Source of the DNA: Nocardioides zeae
Lineage (GTDB): Bacteria; Actinomycetota; Actinomycetes; Propionibacteriales; Nocardioidaceae
DNA length: 44,971 nucleotides
NCBI RefSeq assembly: GCF_010686755.1
Contig: NZ_JAAGXA010000019.1
Coordinates: 10,218-55,188 of the forward strand
Direction: 5' to 3'
A program made the translations under genes and the position numbers. Below, piece after piece: positions 8,858-20,636 of the stretch (position 1 is the stretch's first letter; every line of letters starts with the position of its first letter). A model generated the notes under the pieces. It saw nothing but the letters and a program-made list of their open reading frames with translations. It was not told the DNA's origin and did not search any database.

Positions 8858-8926
8858 GGCGGAGAACGGGTGGCTCGGACACCTGACCGGGGGGCCTGGA
8901 GACCCGTTCTCCGCCGTTGTGGACAG
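8858..8926. repeat. Right hairpin/direct-repeat element beside the AbiEi-DUF559 gene
   Basis: Perfect 14-bp inverted repeat GGCGGAGAACGGGT (8858-8871) / ACCCGTTCTCCGCC (8902-8915) with a 30-nt loop. Bases 8905-8926 repeat 7908-7929 with two mismatches, in the same orientation. Confidence 0.7.
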
Positions 8927-8944
8927 AGCCCACCGGAACGGCAA

Positions 8945-8976
8945 CGGCCCGCCCTCCCAGCGAGGAGGACGGGCCG
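8945..8976 (-). terminator. Hairpin after the acyl-CoA dehydrogenase gene
   Basis: 13-bp arms (one mismatch) CGGCCCGCCCTCC / GGAGGACGGGCCG with a 6-nt loop, starting 14 nt past the stop codon. Confidence 0.6.
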
Positions 8977-8989
8977 CGTGCGCGTCAGG

Positions 8990-10135
8990 TCAGAAACCCA
9001 GGTCGCGACCGATGAGCTCCTTCATGATCTCGTTCGACCCGGCCCAGATCTTCGAGACGCGGGCGTCACGCCAGGCGCGCGCCACGCGGTACTCGTTCAT
9101 GAAGCCGTAGCCACCGTGCAGCTGGACGCAGTGGTCGAGCACGTCGTTCTGGATCTCGCTCGTCCACCACTTCGCCTTGGCGGCGTCGACCGGGGTGAGC
9201 TCGCCCTTCGCGTGGGCGGCGACGCACTGGTCGAGGAACGCCTCGCTGACCTCGATCTTGGTGACGAGCTCGGCGAGCAGGAACTTCGAGTGCTGGAACT
9301 GGCCGATGGACTGGCCGAACGCCTTGCGGTCCTTCGCGTACTGGACCGTCTCCAGCAGGATCTGCTTCGCGTGGGCGATGTTGGACACCGCGCAGCCGAG
9401 ACGCTCCTGCGGCAGCTTCTGCATCATGTGGATGAAGCCGCCGTCGAGCTCGCCCACGATGTGGTCGTCGCCGAGGCGCACGTTCTCGAAGAACAGCTCG
9501 GCGGTGTCGGACTCGTCCTGCCCGACCTTGTCGAGCTTGCGGCCCCGGCTGAAGCCCTCCGCCGTGGCCGGGATCGCGAAGAGCGTGATGCCCTTGGCCT
9601 TCTTCTCCGGGCTGGTGCGCACGGCGGTCAGCACGATGTCGGCGGAGTATCCGTTGGTGATGAACGTCTTGGACCCGTTGATGACCCACTCGTCGCCGTC
9701 GCGCACGGCCGTGGTCTTCAGCGCGGCCAGGTCGGAGCCGCCGGACGGCTCGGTCATGCCGATCGCGAGGAGGATCTCGCCCGCGGCGACACCCGGCAGC
9801 CAGCGCTGCTTCTGCTCCTCCGTGCCGAGCGCGACGATGTAGGGCGCCGTGATGTCGGCGTGGATGCCCCAGCACGAGCCGAGGGCGGCATTGACCTTGC
9901 TCAGCTCCTCGCCCATGACGGCGTTGAACCGGTAGTCGCCGGCGCCGGCGCCGCCGTACTCCTCCGGGATCTCCAGCCCGAGGAAGCCCTGCTTGCCCGC
10001 CTCGAGCCAGAACTCGCGCGGGATCCCCTTCTTCTCGGCGTAGGCCTCCACCTCGGGGATGACCGAACGCTCCAGGAACTCCCGCACCGAGCTGCGGAAC
10101 GCCTCGTGGTCCTCGTCGTAGATCTCACGCTTCAC
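8990..10135 (-). CDS. Acyl-CoA dehydrogenase
   Basis: 381 aa, full length. FAD-dependent alpha,beta-desaturation of acyl-CoA thioesters, passing electrons to ETF. Signatures: LGLEIPEEYGGAGAGDYRF, FAD/substrate motif IGMTEPSGGSDLAALKTTA, WVINGSKTFITNG, ERLGCAVSNIAHAK, KDRKAFGQSIGQFQ, and QLHGGYGFMNEYRVARAWRD. The glutamate in GGYGFMNEY is where long-chain/isovaleryl-type dehydrogenases carry the catalytic base, while the C-terminal loop reads IWAGSNEIMKELIGRDLG, so a long- or branched-chain substrate is more likely than medium-chain (inference). Start is GTG 10135; SD weak. Monocistronic with its own terminator. Confidence 0.95.
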   Translation of the reverse strand: MKREIYDEDHEAFRSSVREFLERSVIPEVEAYAEKKGIPREFWLEAGKQGFLGLEIPEEYGGAGAGDYRFNAVMGEELSKVNAALGSCWGIHADITAPYIVALGTEEQKQRWLPGVAAGEILLAIGMTEPSGGSDLAALKTTAVRDGDEWVINGSKTFITNGYSADIVLTAVRTSPEKKAKGITLFAIPATAEGFSRGRKLDKVGQDESDTAELFFENVRLGDDHIVGELDGGFIHMMQKLPQERLGCAVSNIAHAKQILLETVQYAKDRKAFGQSIGQFQHSKFLLAELVTKIEVSEAFLDQCVAAHAKGELTPVDAAKAKWWTSEIQNDVLDHCVQLHGGYGFMNEYRVARAWRDARVSKIWAGSNEIMKELIGRDLGF

Positions 10136-10147
10136 GAGGCGTGAGGC

Positions 10148-10159
10148 TACCTATCGGTA
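10148..10159. promoter_or_regulatory. Imperfect palindrome upstream of acyl-CoA dehydrogenase
   Basis: TACCTATCGGTA (TACC and GGTA arms) 13 nt upstream of the GTG start. Its form resembles TetR-type operators in front of lipid-catabolism genes; weak evidence. Confidence 0.3.
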
Positions 10160-10210
10160 ACTCGGCTGTCATCAGCGGCGCGGATGAGGCGCTGGTCACA
10201 CGCGGGCGAC

Positions 10211-11188
10211 CTAGGGACCGGCCTCCTCGACCGCCGCCAGCGTGCCGGCGAGCAGGCCGAAGACCTCGTCGACGCCCGCGGCGACCCGGGTCGCGATCCG
10301 ACCGTCGACCCCGATGAGCACCGCGGCGGGCGTGCCCGGCACGTCGAGCGCCGCTGCCACCCCGGCCGCGCCGAGCGCCAGCAGGGGCTCGAGCGCGGGG
10401 AAGTCGCGGAGCACCGCGTCCCGGTCCGCGGAGGTGACGACGAGGATCCGCGCCCCACGCCCGAGGTCGTCCTGCCACGCCGGCAGCTCGGCCAGCACCT
10501 CGCGACAGGTGCCGCAGGTCGGGCTCGCGAGCACGAGCAGGAGGCCGTGGTCACCGGCGAGGTGCCGCAGGCTCCGCACCTGGCCGCCCGCCAGCACGAC
10601 CTCGACGTCGGGCACCTCCGCACCGGTGCGGTCGGGGATCCCGTTGACGTCGAGGGGGTACGCCGCGGCGTCGGCCCCGCGCGCGACCACCGGCCCGGCG
10701 GACACCCGCGCGCGGGCGACGCCCAACGCCGCGGTGAGCAGCAGGACGAGCCCGAGCAGCCCGGCACCGAGGAGACCGGTGACCACGTCGGGCGTCGCCT
10801 CCCGGGCCACCGCCCGCACGAGCCCGCCCTCCCCCACGACGAGCGCGACGACGGCGAGCCCCGCCAGCCCGGCGGTGCGCGTCACGGCCAGCCCCGACAC
10901 GGGCTCGGTCGACCAGGCGCCGAAGCACCCGCAGGACGCGCCGTCGCCGCGGCGTACCGCCCGCGCGAGGACCACCGCGAAGACGCCGAGCAGCGCGGCG
11001 GCGCCGGCGGCGGCCACCGTGGCGAGGGGATCCGGCAGCAGGAGCCCGACGGCGAGGGCCCCCTCCACCCCGGCCAGCGCGTACGGCGCGGCCCGCCACC
11101 CCCGCCACGGCGCAGGCGCGAGGGAACGCCACCCGGCGCGCGCCGCGTCGGGGTCGCACAGCTTCGCGAACGCAGCGACCGCCAGCAC
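10211..11188 (-). CDS. MauE-like membrane protein fused to a thioredoxin-like domain
   Basis: 325 aa from GTG 11188. The N-terminal half (about 1-165) is a four-helix MauE/DoxX-type domain with the CGCFGAWS cysteine motif known in MauE proteins, which support disulfide formation in the periplasm. The C-terminal half (about 185-325) is TlpA/AhpC-like: LLLVLASPTCGTCREVL carries the CxxC redox pair, followed by GARILVVTSADRDAV and PAAVLIGVDGRI. The fusion joins an electron-relay membrane module to its extracytoplasmic acceptor. The start is doubtful: residues reading back from GTG (HVATASTLWG) complete the first membrane helix, so translation may start further upstream, perhaps at a CTG overlapping the upstream stop (CTGA at 11230-11233). 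A 16-bp hairpin covers this region. Confidence 0.78.
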   Translation of the reverse strand: MLAVAAFAKLCDPDAARAGWRSLAPAPWRGWRAAPYALAGVEGALAVGLLLPDPLATVAAAGAAALLGVFAVVLARAVRRGDGASCGCFGAWSTEPVSGLAVTRTAGLAGLAVVALVVGEGGLVRAVAREATPDVVTGLLGAGLLGLVLLLTAALGVARARVSAGPVVARGADAAAYPLDVNGIPDRTGAEVPDVEVVLAGGQVRSLRHLAGDHGLLLVLASPTCGTCREVLAELPAWQDDLGRGARILVVTSADRDAVLRDFPALEPLLALGAAGVAAALDVPGTPAAVLIGVDGRIATRVAAGVDEVFGLLAGTLAAVEEAGP

Positions 11189-11212
11189 CCCCCAGAGGGT
11201 GCTGGCGGTCGC
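11175..11212 (-). terminator. 16-bp perfect hairpin over the start of the MauE-like gene
   Basis: Arms GCGACCGCCAGCACCC (11175-11190) and GGGTGCTGGCGGTCGC (11197-11212), 6-nt loop. It begins 18 nt after the stop of the upstream exported-protein gene and contains GTG 11188. It could terminate the upstream gene, or act on translation of the MauE-like gene. Confidence 0.6.
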
Positions 11213-11229
11213 GACGTGCAGTGCGGTGC

Positions 11230-11883
11230 TCAGAGGATGCCGGCTCCGACCGGGACGGCGACCGTCGAGGCGGCGGTCCGCGTGAGGCCGTTGCCGAAGT
11301 CGACGACGATCGTCACCGGGTAGCTCGCGGTCGCCCCGATGGACAAGCCGGTGCTGACTCCAGCCAGCCCCAGCACGAGAGGGAGGGCGAGGGAACCGTT
11401 GGACGGGACGGCCACCGGCAGCGTGGTCGTGAAGGTGGTCAGGGGGAACCCGTACTGACCCACGATCGGCGCCGACTGGTACGTCGTCGTGCGCTGGCCC
11501 GACGTGGACTGCACTCCGTTGAACGAGTAGACGCCGAACCCCCGAGCCCGGCCGACGGAGACGTTGATGCCGGACGGGCGCCCGACCGTCACCGTGACCG
11601 TGACCGCTTGGCTGACCAGTCCGGGTCCGTTCGTGATCGTGACCTCCGTCGGCACCGTCACGAGCGCCGACGCGGTGAGGGTCCCCCCACCGTCCACCAG
11701 GTTCAGCGTCAGGAACGAGGTCTCGAGGCCGGTCACCGCGAGGGTCGTGCTGTTCACCGATGCCGACGCCGGCGGCGCAGCGGCCACGACGGCGACGGCA
11801 GGCACCGACCAGGCGGCGGTGCGGGCGATGGCGCGGCGGCTGACGAGCCCTGGACGCGGCTCGGACTCACGGATGTCGGTCAT
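11230..11883 (-). CDS. Small exported protein with Tat-like leader
   Basis: 217 aa. Function not recognised. Residues 1-42 are a Tat-like leader: VSRRAIARTAAWSVPAVAVV then AAAPPASAS. The mature part is rich in Val/Thr/Ser/Gly with alternating hydrophobic residues (AVTVTVTVGRPSGINVSVGR, TASYPVTIVVDFGNGL), consistent with beta-sandwich surface domains; there is no cysteine, LPXTG or membrane anchor. The ATG has GGGGAG 5 nt upstream. Its upstream sequence GTCAGGGGAGCAC and leader closely match the gene at 12085-12597, so the two share a recent duplication of the 5' module although their mature parts differ. A strong hairpin follows the stop. Confidence 0.8.
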   Translation of the reverse strand: MTDIRESEPRPGLVSRRAIARTAAWSVPAVAVVAAAPPASASVNSTTLAVTGLETSFLTLNLVDGGGTLTASALVTVPTEVTITNGPGLVSQAVTVTVTVGRPSGINVSVGRARGFGVYSFNGVQSTSGQRTTTYQSAPIVGQYGFPLTTFTTTLPVAVPSNGSLALPLVLGLAGVSTGLSIGATASYPVTIVVDFGNGLTRTAASTVAVPVGAGIL

Positions 11884-12084
11884 GTGCTCCCCTGACGTCG
11901 AAGCCCGCCGGAACCCCTCCGCGGGACCTGCCCAGCACCGTAGCGAGAAACGGACCGGGCAGGTTCACGATGACGCACCAACACCCAAGAAGGTGAGAGC
12001 CTGCCGAATTCTTTACCTTGGCCCGGACCCGCGAGCAGGGCTCCAGGCCCCGCGAGATCTGCGCCGGGCCCGCCGCACCTCGGG
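11884..12084. other. Intergenic region between the two exported-protein genes
   Basis: 201 bp. Contains the shared leader of the downstream gene and an imperfect inverted repeat (CCAAGAAGGTGA at 11985-11996, TTTACCTTGG at 12012-12021) that may end the upstream transcript. A minus-strand TACGGT (11937-11942 region) is a weak -10 candidate. Confidence 0.35.
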
Positions 12085-12597
12085 TCAGGCGCCGACCTGG
12101 CAGCCGAGCAGCCCGGCGACACCCGAGTCGACGTAGCGCAGCTCCGCCGTCGTCTTGGGGTTGCCGGACGACGTGAAGCCCGCCGGGAGGATGACGGTGG
12201 CCGTCGTGACGGTCGCGACGCTCACGTTGAGGAGGCGGTTCAACGTGATCTTCTGGTTGGCCGCCAGCCCCGCCGAGAGGCTGTAGTTGCCACCACCGAG
12301 CTCGACGACCCCGGTGGGGGCGCTGACGTTGACGGCCACCCCGTTGGTCGAGTTGATCGCGACGATGGTGCCAGCCGGGAGCCCGGCCGCGCCTGCGGTG
12401 AGGTCGAAGCCCGAGTTGATGACGCCGGCGACCGCGCCGCAGTGCGCGGTGATCGCGTAGTAGCCGACGTCGGTCGTCGACGCCGCGAACGCCGGCGCGG
12501 CGGACACGACGGCGACGGCCGGGACGGACCAGGCGGCGGTGCGGGTGACGGCGCGGCGGCTGACGAGGCGCCGTCCGTCGTTCTGGATCTCGGTCAT
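12085..12597 (-). CDS. Small exported protein with Tat-like leader (paralogous leader)
   Basis: 170 aa from ATG 12597. Function not recognised. Leader: LVSRRAVTRTAAWSVPAVAV then VSAAPAFAAS, almost identical to the preceding gene's. The mature part (about 130 aa) has two cysteines (AHCGAVAG near the start, GLLGCQVGA at the very end) that could form a disulfide, and beta-rich sequence such as GGNYSLSAGLAANQKITLNR and VATVTTATVILPAGFTSSG. No membrane anchor. The ATG is preceded by GGGGAGCACGAC; the frame opens 23 codons further upstream without an SD. A TATGAT -10 lies at 12656-12661 on the minus strand. Confidence 0.8.
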   Translation of the reverse strand: MTEIQNDGRRLVSRRAVTRTAAWSVPAVAVVSAAPAFAASTTDVGYYAITAHCGAVAGVINSGFDLTAGAAGLPAGTIVAINSTNGVAVNVSAPTGVVELGGGNYSLSAGLAANQKITLNRLLNVSVATVTTATVILPAGFTSSGNPKTTAELRYVDSGVAGLLGCQVGA

Positions 12598-12655
12598 GTC
12601 GTGCTCCCCTGACGGTCGGATCGGCAGGCCGGGGAACCCATCCCAGCCTGTCGGG

Positions 12656-12661
12656 ATCATA
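12656..12661 (-). promoter_or_regulatory. -10 box for the exported-protein gene
   Basis: Minus-strand TATGAT (5 of 6 to consensus), giving a leader of about 50 nt. The -35 (GAGACG, 17 bp upstream) is poor. Confidence 0.45.
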
Positions 12662-12704
12662 AGCACGATTGCGCGCGGCGTCTCTAGGCTTCCGCAATTT
12701 CAAG

Positions 12705-12727
12705 GGTTGGATCTTCAAGATTTGACC
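12705..12727. promoter_or_regulatory. 23-bp imperfect palindrome upstream of glgX
   Basis: GGT-N3-ATCTT-C-AAGAT-N3-ACC, centred at 12716 with a perfect ATCTTCAAGAT core. It is AT-rich relative to its surroundings and lies between the divergent exported-protein gene and glgX: a candidate operator for one or both. Confidence 0.45.
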
Positions 12728-12789
12728 AAGGTGACCCGTCGAAAGGGTGAGGGCCGCGCCGCCTGGGCACCGCGTTTCGGAGCCCTGCC

Positions 12790-12795
12790 TCTAAT
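12790..12795 (+). promoter_or_regulatory. Candidate -10 of glgX
   Basis: TCTAAT (5 of 6 to TATAAT) about 34 nt upstream of the GTG start. No clear -35. Confidence 0.4.
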
Positions 12796-12828
12796 GGGGA
12801 CGACACTGACGATCAGGGAGGGCACCTC

Positions 12829-15027
<2,199 letters not shown>

Positions 15028-15048
15028 CCCACCGACCGCGGCAGGACG

Positions 15049-15088
15049 CACGACGGCCCGGCACCCCTCGGGGTGCCGGGCCGTCGTG
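15049..15088. terminator. Bidirectional terminator between glgX and the lipoprotein gene
   Basis: Perfect 19-bp arms (CACGACGGCCCGGCACCCC and its complement) around a 2-nt centre, placed 21 nt past glgX and 18 nt past the convergent lipoprotein stop. Confidence 0.8.
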
Positions 15089-15106
15089 CTGCCCGCTTCC
15101 GGGGAC

Positions 15107-15883
15107 TCAGCCCATCAACGAGTTCAGGTCGACCACGTCGGCGTCGTCCGGGGCCTCGAACGAGACGTCCTCGTCGAAGTCGGTGAGGTCGAACGAGCCC
15201 TCGTCGCCGCCGTCGACGCGCACCGCGTAGTGCGGCTCGTCGACCGCGACCCACAGCGTCGCCGGCGTGCCGTCGCTCTCGTGGTCGATGGCGATGGCCT
15301 CGACGCCGTCGACGTCCTCGACGTCGCCCTTGGTCGCCTCGCTGTTGTCGTCGTCATCGTCGTCGTCATCGTCGAAGAAGGCCTCGATGGTGCAGAAGTC
15401 GTCGAAGCTGCCCTCCTCGTCGGTGATCCACTTGCCCTCGACCTGGCTGAGCAGCTGGTCCAGGGTGGCGTCGTCCATGCCGGTGCCGCCGAGCTGGGCG
15501 CGCCAGAAGTCGGCGGTGGGGCGGTACCACCCCTCGTCGCCGATCTTGAGCACCTCGACGTCGCTGCCGTCGATGCCGACCGTGCCCTCGCACCCGTCCG
15601 TGGCGAGCACGAGGTCGAGCGACGCCTCCGAGCCGTCGGACTGCATCTCGCCGACGATGCGGAACGACGACGCGTTCTTGGTGGCCTCCTCGGCCGCGTC
15701 CATGATCGCCTGCGCGTCCTGGTCGACGAACGACGACGAGTCGCCGGAGTCCCCGGAGCCGTCGGAGTCGTCGGAGTCGCTGCCGCACCCGGCGAGCACG
15801 GTCGTCGCCATCACCGCGGTGCCGAGCAGCGCCATGCCGCGGCGCGCCCCTCGTCCCGTCGTGCCTCGCATCGTCAGTCGCAT
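15107..15883 (-). CDS. Lipoprotein, possibly LppX/LprG-like
   Basis: 258 aa from ATG 15883 (GGGGAG 8 nt upstream). N-terminus RRGMALLGTAVMATTVLAGC is a lipoprotein signal with lipobox LAGC; the mature protein begins with a flexible Ser/Asp/Gly linker. The middle (ASSFRIVGEMQSDG, LVLATDGCEGTVGIDGSD, DEGWYRPTADFWRAQLG) recalls the half-barrel lipid-carrier fold of LolA/LppX/LprAFG proteins, which is a weak match. A run of nine aspartates (encoded near 15351-15375) is followed by DVEDVDGVEAIAID. Function unknown. It lies inverted inside the trehalose cluster and shares a divergent promoter region with treY. Confidence 0.82.
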   Translation of the reverse strand: MRLTMRGTTGRGARRGMALLGTAVMATTVLAGCGSDSDDSDGSGDSGDSSSFVDQDAQAIMDAAEEATKNASSFRIVGEMQSDGSEASLDLVLATDGCEGTVGIDGSDVEVLKIGDEGWYRPTADFWRAQLGGTGMDDATLDQLLSQVEGKWITDEEGSFDDFCTIEAFFDDDDDDDDDNSEATKGDVEDVDGVEAIAIDHESDGTPATLWVAVDEPHYAVRVDGGDEGSFDLTDFDEDVSFEAPDDADVVDLNSLMG

Positions 15884-15953
15884 CGGTCGTTCTCCCCACG
15901 TGGTCGTCGTCTCGGGTGGCCGCCGTCGGGTACCGGCCCCGGCTGCCACCCCC

Positions 15954-15963
15954 ACCCTAGGCT
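15954..15963. promoter_or_regulatory. Overlapping divergent -10 boxes for the lipoprotein gene and treY
   Basis: ACCCTAGGCT reads TAGGGT on the minus strand (15959 to 15954) and TAGGCT on the plus strand (15958-15963). The two hexamers share the central TA. Confidence 0.45.
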
Positions 15964-16006
15964 GGGACGACCAGCCCGCCCGGTCACCCCACCCCACGGA
16001 GCTCAC

Positions 16007-18366
16007 TTGACCGCCACGCCGCCCGCTCGCGTCCCCACGAGCACCTACCGGCTCCAGATCACCTCCTCCTTCGACCTGTACGCCGCGGCGCGCGCGCTCC
16101 CGTACCTGCACGCGCTCGGGGTGGACTGGGTCTACCTCTCCCCCGTGCTCGCGGCCGAGCCGGGCAGCGACCACGGCTACGACGTGGTGGGCCACCACGG
16201 CATCGACGCCTCCCGGGGCGGCGCCGCGGGCCTCACCGCCCTGTCCGCGCGGGCCCGGTCGCTCGGCATGGGCGTGCTCGTCGACGTCGTGCCCAACCAC
16301 GTCGGCGTGGCGACCCCCGCGCAGAACGCCTGGTGGTGGTCCGTGCTCACCGCGGGCGAGGCCTCGCCGTACGCGAGCGCGTTCGACGTCGACTGGGCGG
16401 CCGGCGGCGGCCGGCTCCGGCTGCCGGTGGTCGGCGACGACGACCTGCTGGCCGACGGCGGCATCGACCACCTGCGGGTCGTGGACGGCGAGCTGCGCTA
16501 CCACGACCACCGGTTCCCGATCGCGCCCGGCACGCTCGTCGAGGGGGGTGGCGGACCGGACGCGCGGGCGACCCACGCGGCGCAGCACTACGAGCTGGTC
16601 GGCTGGCGCACCGCCGACGACCGGCTGAACTACCGACGCTTCTTCGCGGTCAACACGCTCGCCGCCGTGCGGGTGGAGGAGCGCCGCTGGTTCGACGCGA
16701 CCCACGCGGAGATCGGTCGGTGGTTCGCGGAGGGCCTCGTCGACGGCCTGCGGGTCGACCACCCGGACGGGCTCCGCGACCCGGTGGGCTACCTGGAGGA
16801 CCTGGCGGGGCTCACCGACGACGCCTACGTGCTCGTCGAGAAGATCCTCGAGCACGGCGAGCGGCTGCCCGACGGCTGGCGGACCGCGGGCACGACGGGG
16901 TACGACGCGATGGCGCTCGTCGACCGCGTGCTCGTCGACCCCGCCGGCCAGGAGCCGCTCGACGCCCTCGAGGCCTCGCTCCGCGGCGCACCGGTCGACT
17001 GGGAGCAGCTCGTCCACGACCGCAAGCGCGACGTCGCCGACGGGATCCTGGGCTCCGAGGTCCGCCGCATCTCCCGCGAGGTGGTCGGCGGCCCCGAGGC
17101 GCCCCCGGAGGTGGTGGACGCCGTCGCCGAGCTGGTCACCACGATGCCCGTCTACCGGTCCTACCTGCCGGTGGGGCGCGAGCACCTCGACCAGGCGTTC
17201 GCCGCCGCCCGCGCCGCCCGGCCCGACCTGGCCGCCACGCTCGACGCCCTCGCGTCGGTGCTGGGCGACCCGGCGCACCCGGCGGCCGTGCGGTTCCAGC
17301 AGACCTCCGGCATGGTGATGGCGAAGGGCGTCGAGGACTGCGCGTTCTACCGCTCGTCGCGCCTCACCAGCCTCAACGAGGTCGGCGGCGACCCGTCGGT
17401 CTTCGCGACCACCCCCGACGACTTCCACGCCGCGATGCTCGAGCGCCAGGCCACCCGGCCCCAGGCCATGAGCGCCGGTTCGACCCACGACACCAAGCGC
17501 GGCGAGGACGTGCGGGCGCGCATCAGCGTGCTGGCCGAGGTCCCGGACCTGTGGGCGGGGGCCCTCTCCGAGCTGCTCGAGGCCGTGCCGGTGCCGGACC
17601 CCGGGTTCGCCGCCCTGCTCTGGCAGGCGATCGTCGGCGCCTGGCCGGCGTCGCCGGGCACGGACTACCGCCGCCGTCTCCACGGGTACGCCGAGAAGGC
17701 GATGCGCGAGGCCGGCGACGGCACGACGTGGACGGCCCCGGACGCGGCGTACGAGGACGCGATGCACCGCTGCGTCGACGCCGCCTTCGACGACCCCCGC
17801 GTGCGCCGCGTGCTCGCCACCCTGCTGGACACGGTGGTCGACCCCGGGTGGTCCAACGCGCTGGCGGCCAAGCTGCTGACGCTGACGATGCCCGGCGTGC
17901 CGGACGTCTACCAGGGCAGCGACCTGTGGGAGCAGTCCCTCGTGGACCCCGACAACCGGCGGCCGGTGGACCTCGACCTGCGCGCCGAGGTGCTCCCCGC
18001 CCTGCTCGGCGGCGTGACGCCCCCGCTCGTCGGCGGCCTGTCCGACTCGGGCGCGGTGAAGCTGCGCCTCGTGGCCACCGCCCTGCGGCTCCGCCGCGAC
18101 GAGGCCCACCGCTTCACCGGCTACGCCCCGGTGGGCGCCACCGGACCGGCGGCGGACCACGTGCTCGCCTACGACCGCGGCGGCGTCGTGGCCGTCGCCA
18201 CCCGCCTCCCCCTCGGTCTCGAGCGGCGCGGCGGCTGGGGCGACACCGAGCTCGACCTGCCCCCCGGCCGCTGGTTCGACCGGATGGCCGCCCGACCGGT
18301 GACCGGCACCCGCGTCGCCGACCTGCTCGCGACGTACCCCGTCGCCCTGCTCACCCGGGAGGACTC

Positions 18367-18370
<4 letters not shown>
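16007..18370 (+). CDS. treY: Malto-oligosyltrehalose synthase
   Basis: 787 aa. Rearranges the reducing-end alpha-1,4 bond of malto-oligosaccharides to alpha,alpha-1,1, making maltooligosyl trehalose. Starts at TTG 16007 with GGAG 6 nt upstream; the N-terminus VPTSTYRLQITSSFDLYAAA is the family hallmark. Catalytic regions: VLVDVVPNHVGVATP, GLRVDHPDGLRDPVGYL (nucleophile Asp), VLVEKILEHGERLPDGW (Glu), AGSTHDTKRGEDVRARI; also KGVEDCAFYR and PDVYQGSDLWEQSLVDPDNR near the end, all typical of TreY. The stop overlaps the treZ start (GTGA), so the two are translationally coupled. Confidence 0.97.
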
Positions 18371-20145
<1,775 letters not shown>

Positions 20146-20164
20146 GGGCGGACGGGCGGCGCGG

Positions 20165-20632
20165 TCAGCGCTGCTCGGCGAAGAACTCCTCGAGGAGCCG
20201 CGCCGACTCGGCGGCCATCACCCCGGTGACCACCTCGGGGCGGTGGTTGAGGCGGCGGTCGCGCACGACGTCCCACAGCGACCCGACGGCGCCGCCCTTC
20301 TCGTCCCACGCGGCGAAGACGATGCGGTCGACGCGGGCGAGCACGGCGGCGCCGGCGCACATCGTGCACGGCTCGAGCGTGACGACGAGGGTGCAGCCCG
20401 ACAGGCGCCACTCGCCGACCTCGCGGGCGGCCGCGCGCAGGGCGACGACCTCCGCGTGACCGGTGGGGTCGCCGTCGGCCTCGCGCACGTTGCGGCCGCG
20501 GGCGAGGATGCGCCGGTCGGGTCCGAGCACGACGGCGCCGATGGGCACGTCCCCGGTGGCGCGCGCGGCCGCCGCCTCGGTGAGCGCAGCACGCATCGGG
20601 ACGTGCCAGCGGCCGCCCTGCGGGTGGATCAC
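20165..20632 (-). CDS. tadA: tRNA-specific adenosine deaminase (TadA)
   Basis: 155 aa. Converts adenosine 34 to inosine in the anticodon of tRNA-Arg(ACG). Zinc-site motifs are both present: HAEVVALRAAA (His ligand plus proton-shuttle Glu) and EPCTMCAGAAVLARVDRI (two Cys ligands). Also GDVPIGAVVLG and the C-terminal LLEEFFAEQR. Start is GTG 20632, 4 nt after the stop of the associated gene; the internal start before MRAALTEAA is an alternative giving a more usual N-terminus. Confidence 0.93.
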   Translation of the reverse strand: MIHPQGGRWHVPMRAALTEAAAARATGDVPIGAVVLGPDRRILARGRNVREADGDPTGHAEVVALRAAAREVGEWRLSGCTLVVTLEPCTMCAGAAVLARVDRIVFAAWDEKGGAVGSLWDVVRDRRLNHRPEVVTGVMAAESARLLEEFFAEQR

Positions 20633-20636
20633 GACG

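Noticed and set aside
7941..8933. Complete type IV toxin-antitoxin pair
   Set aside because: The AbiEi-like domain is present but no nucleotidyltransferase toxin gene is adjacent.
15107..18160. 1017-aa open frame on the minus strand through treY
   Set aside because: Antisense shadow of treY fused to the real lipoprotein frame; no domain similarity outside the lipoprotein part.
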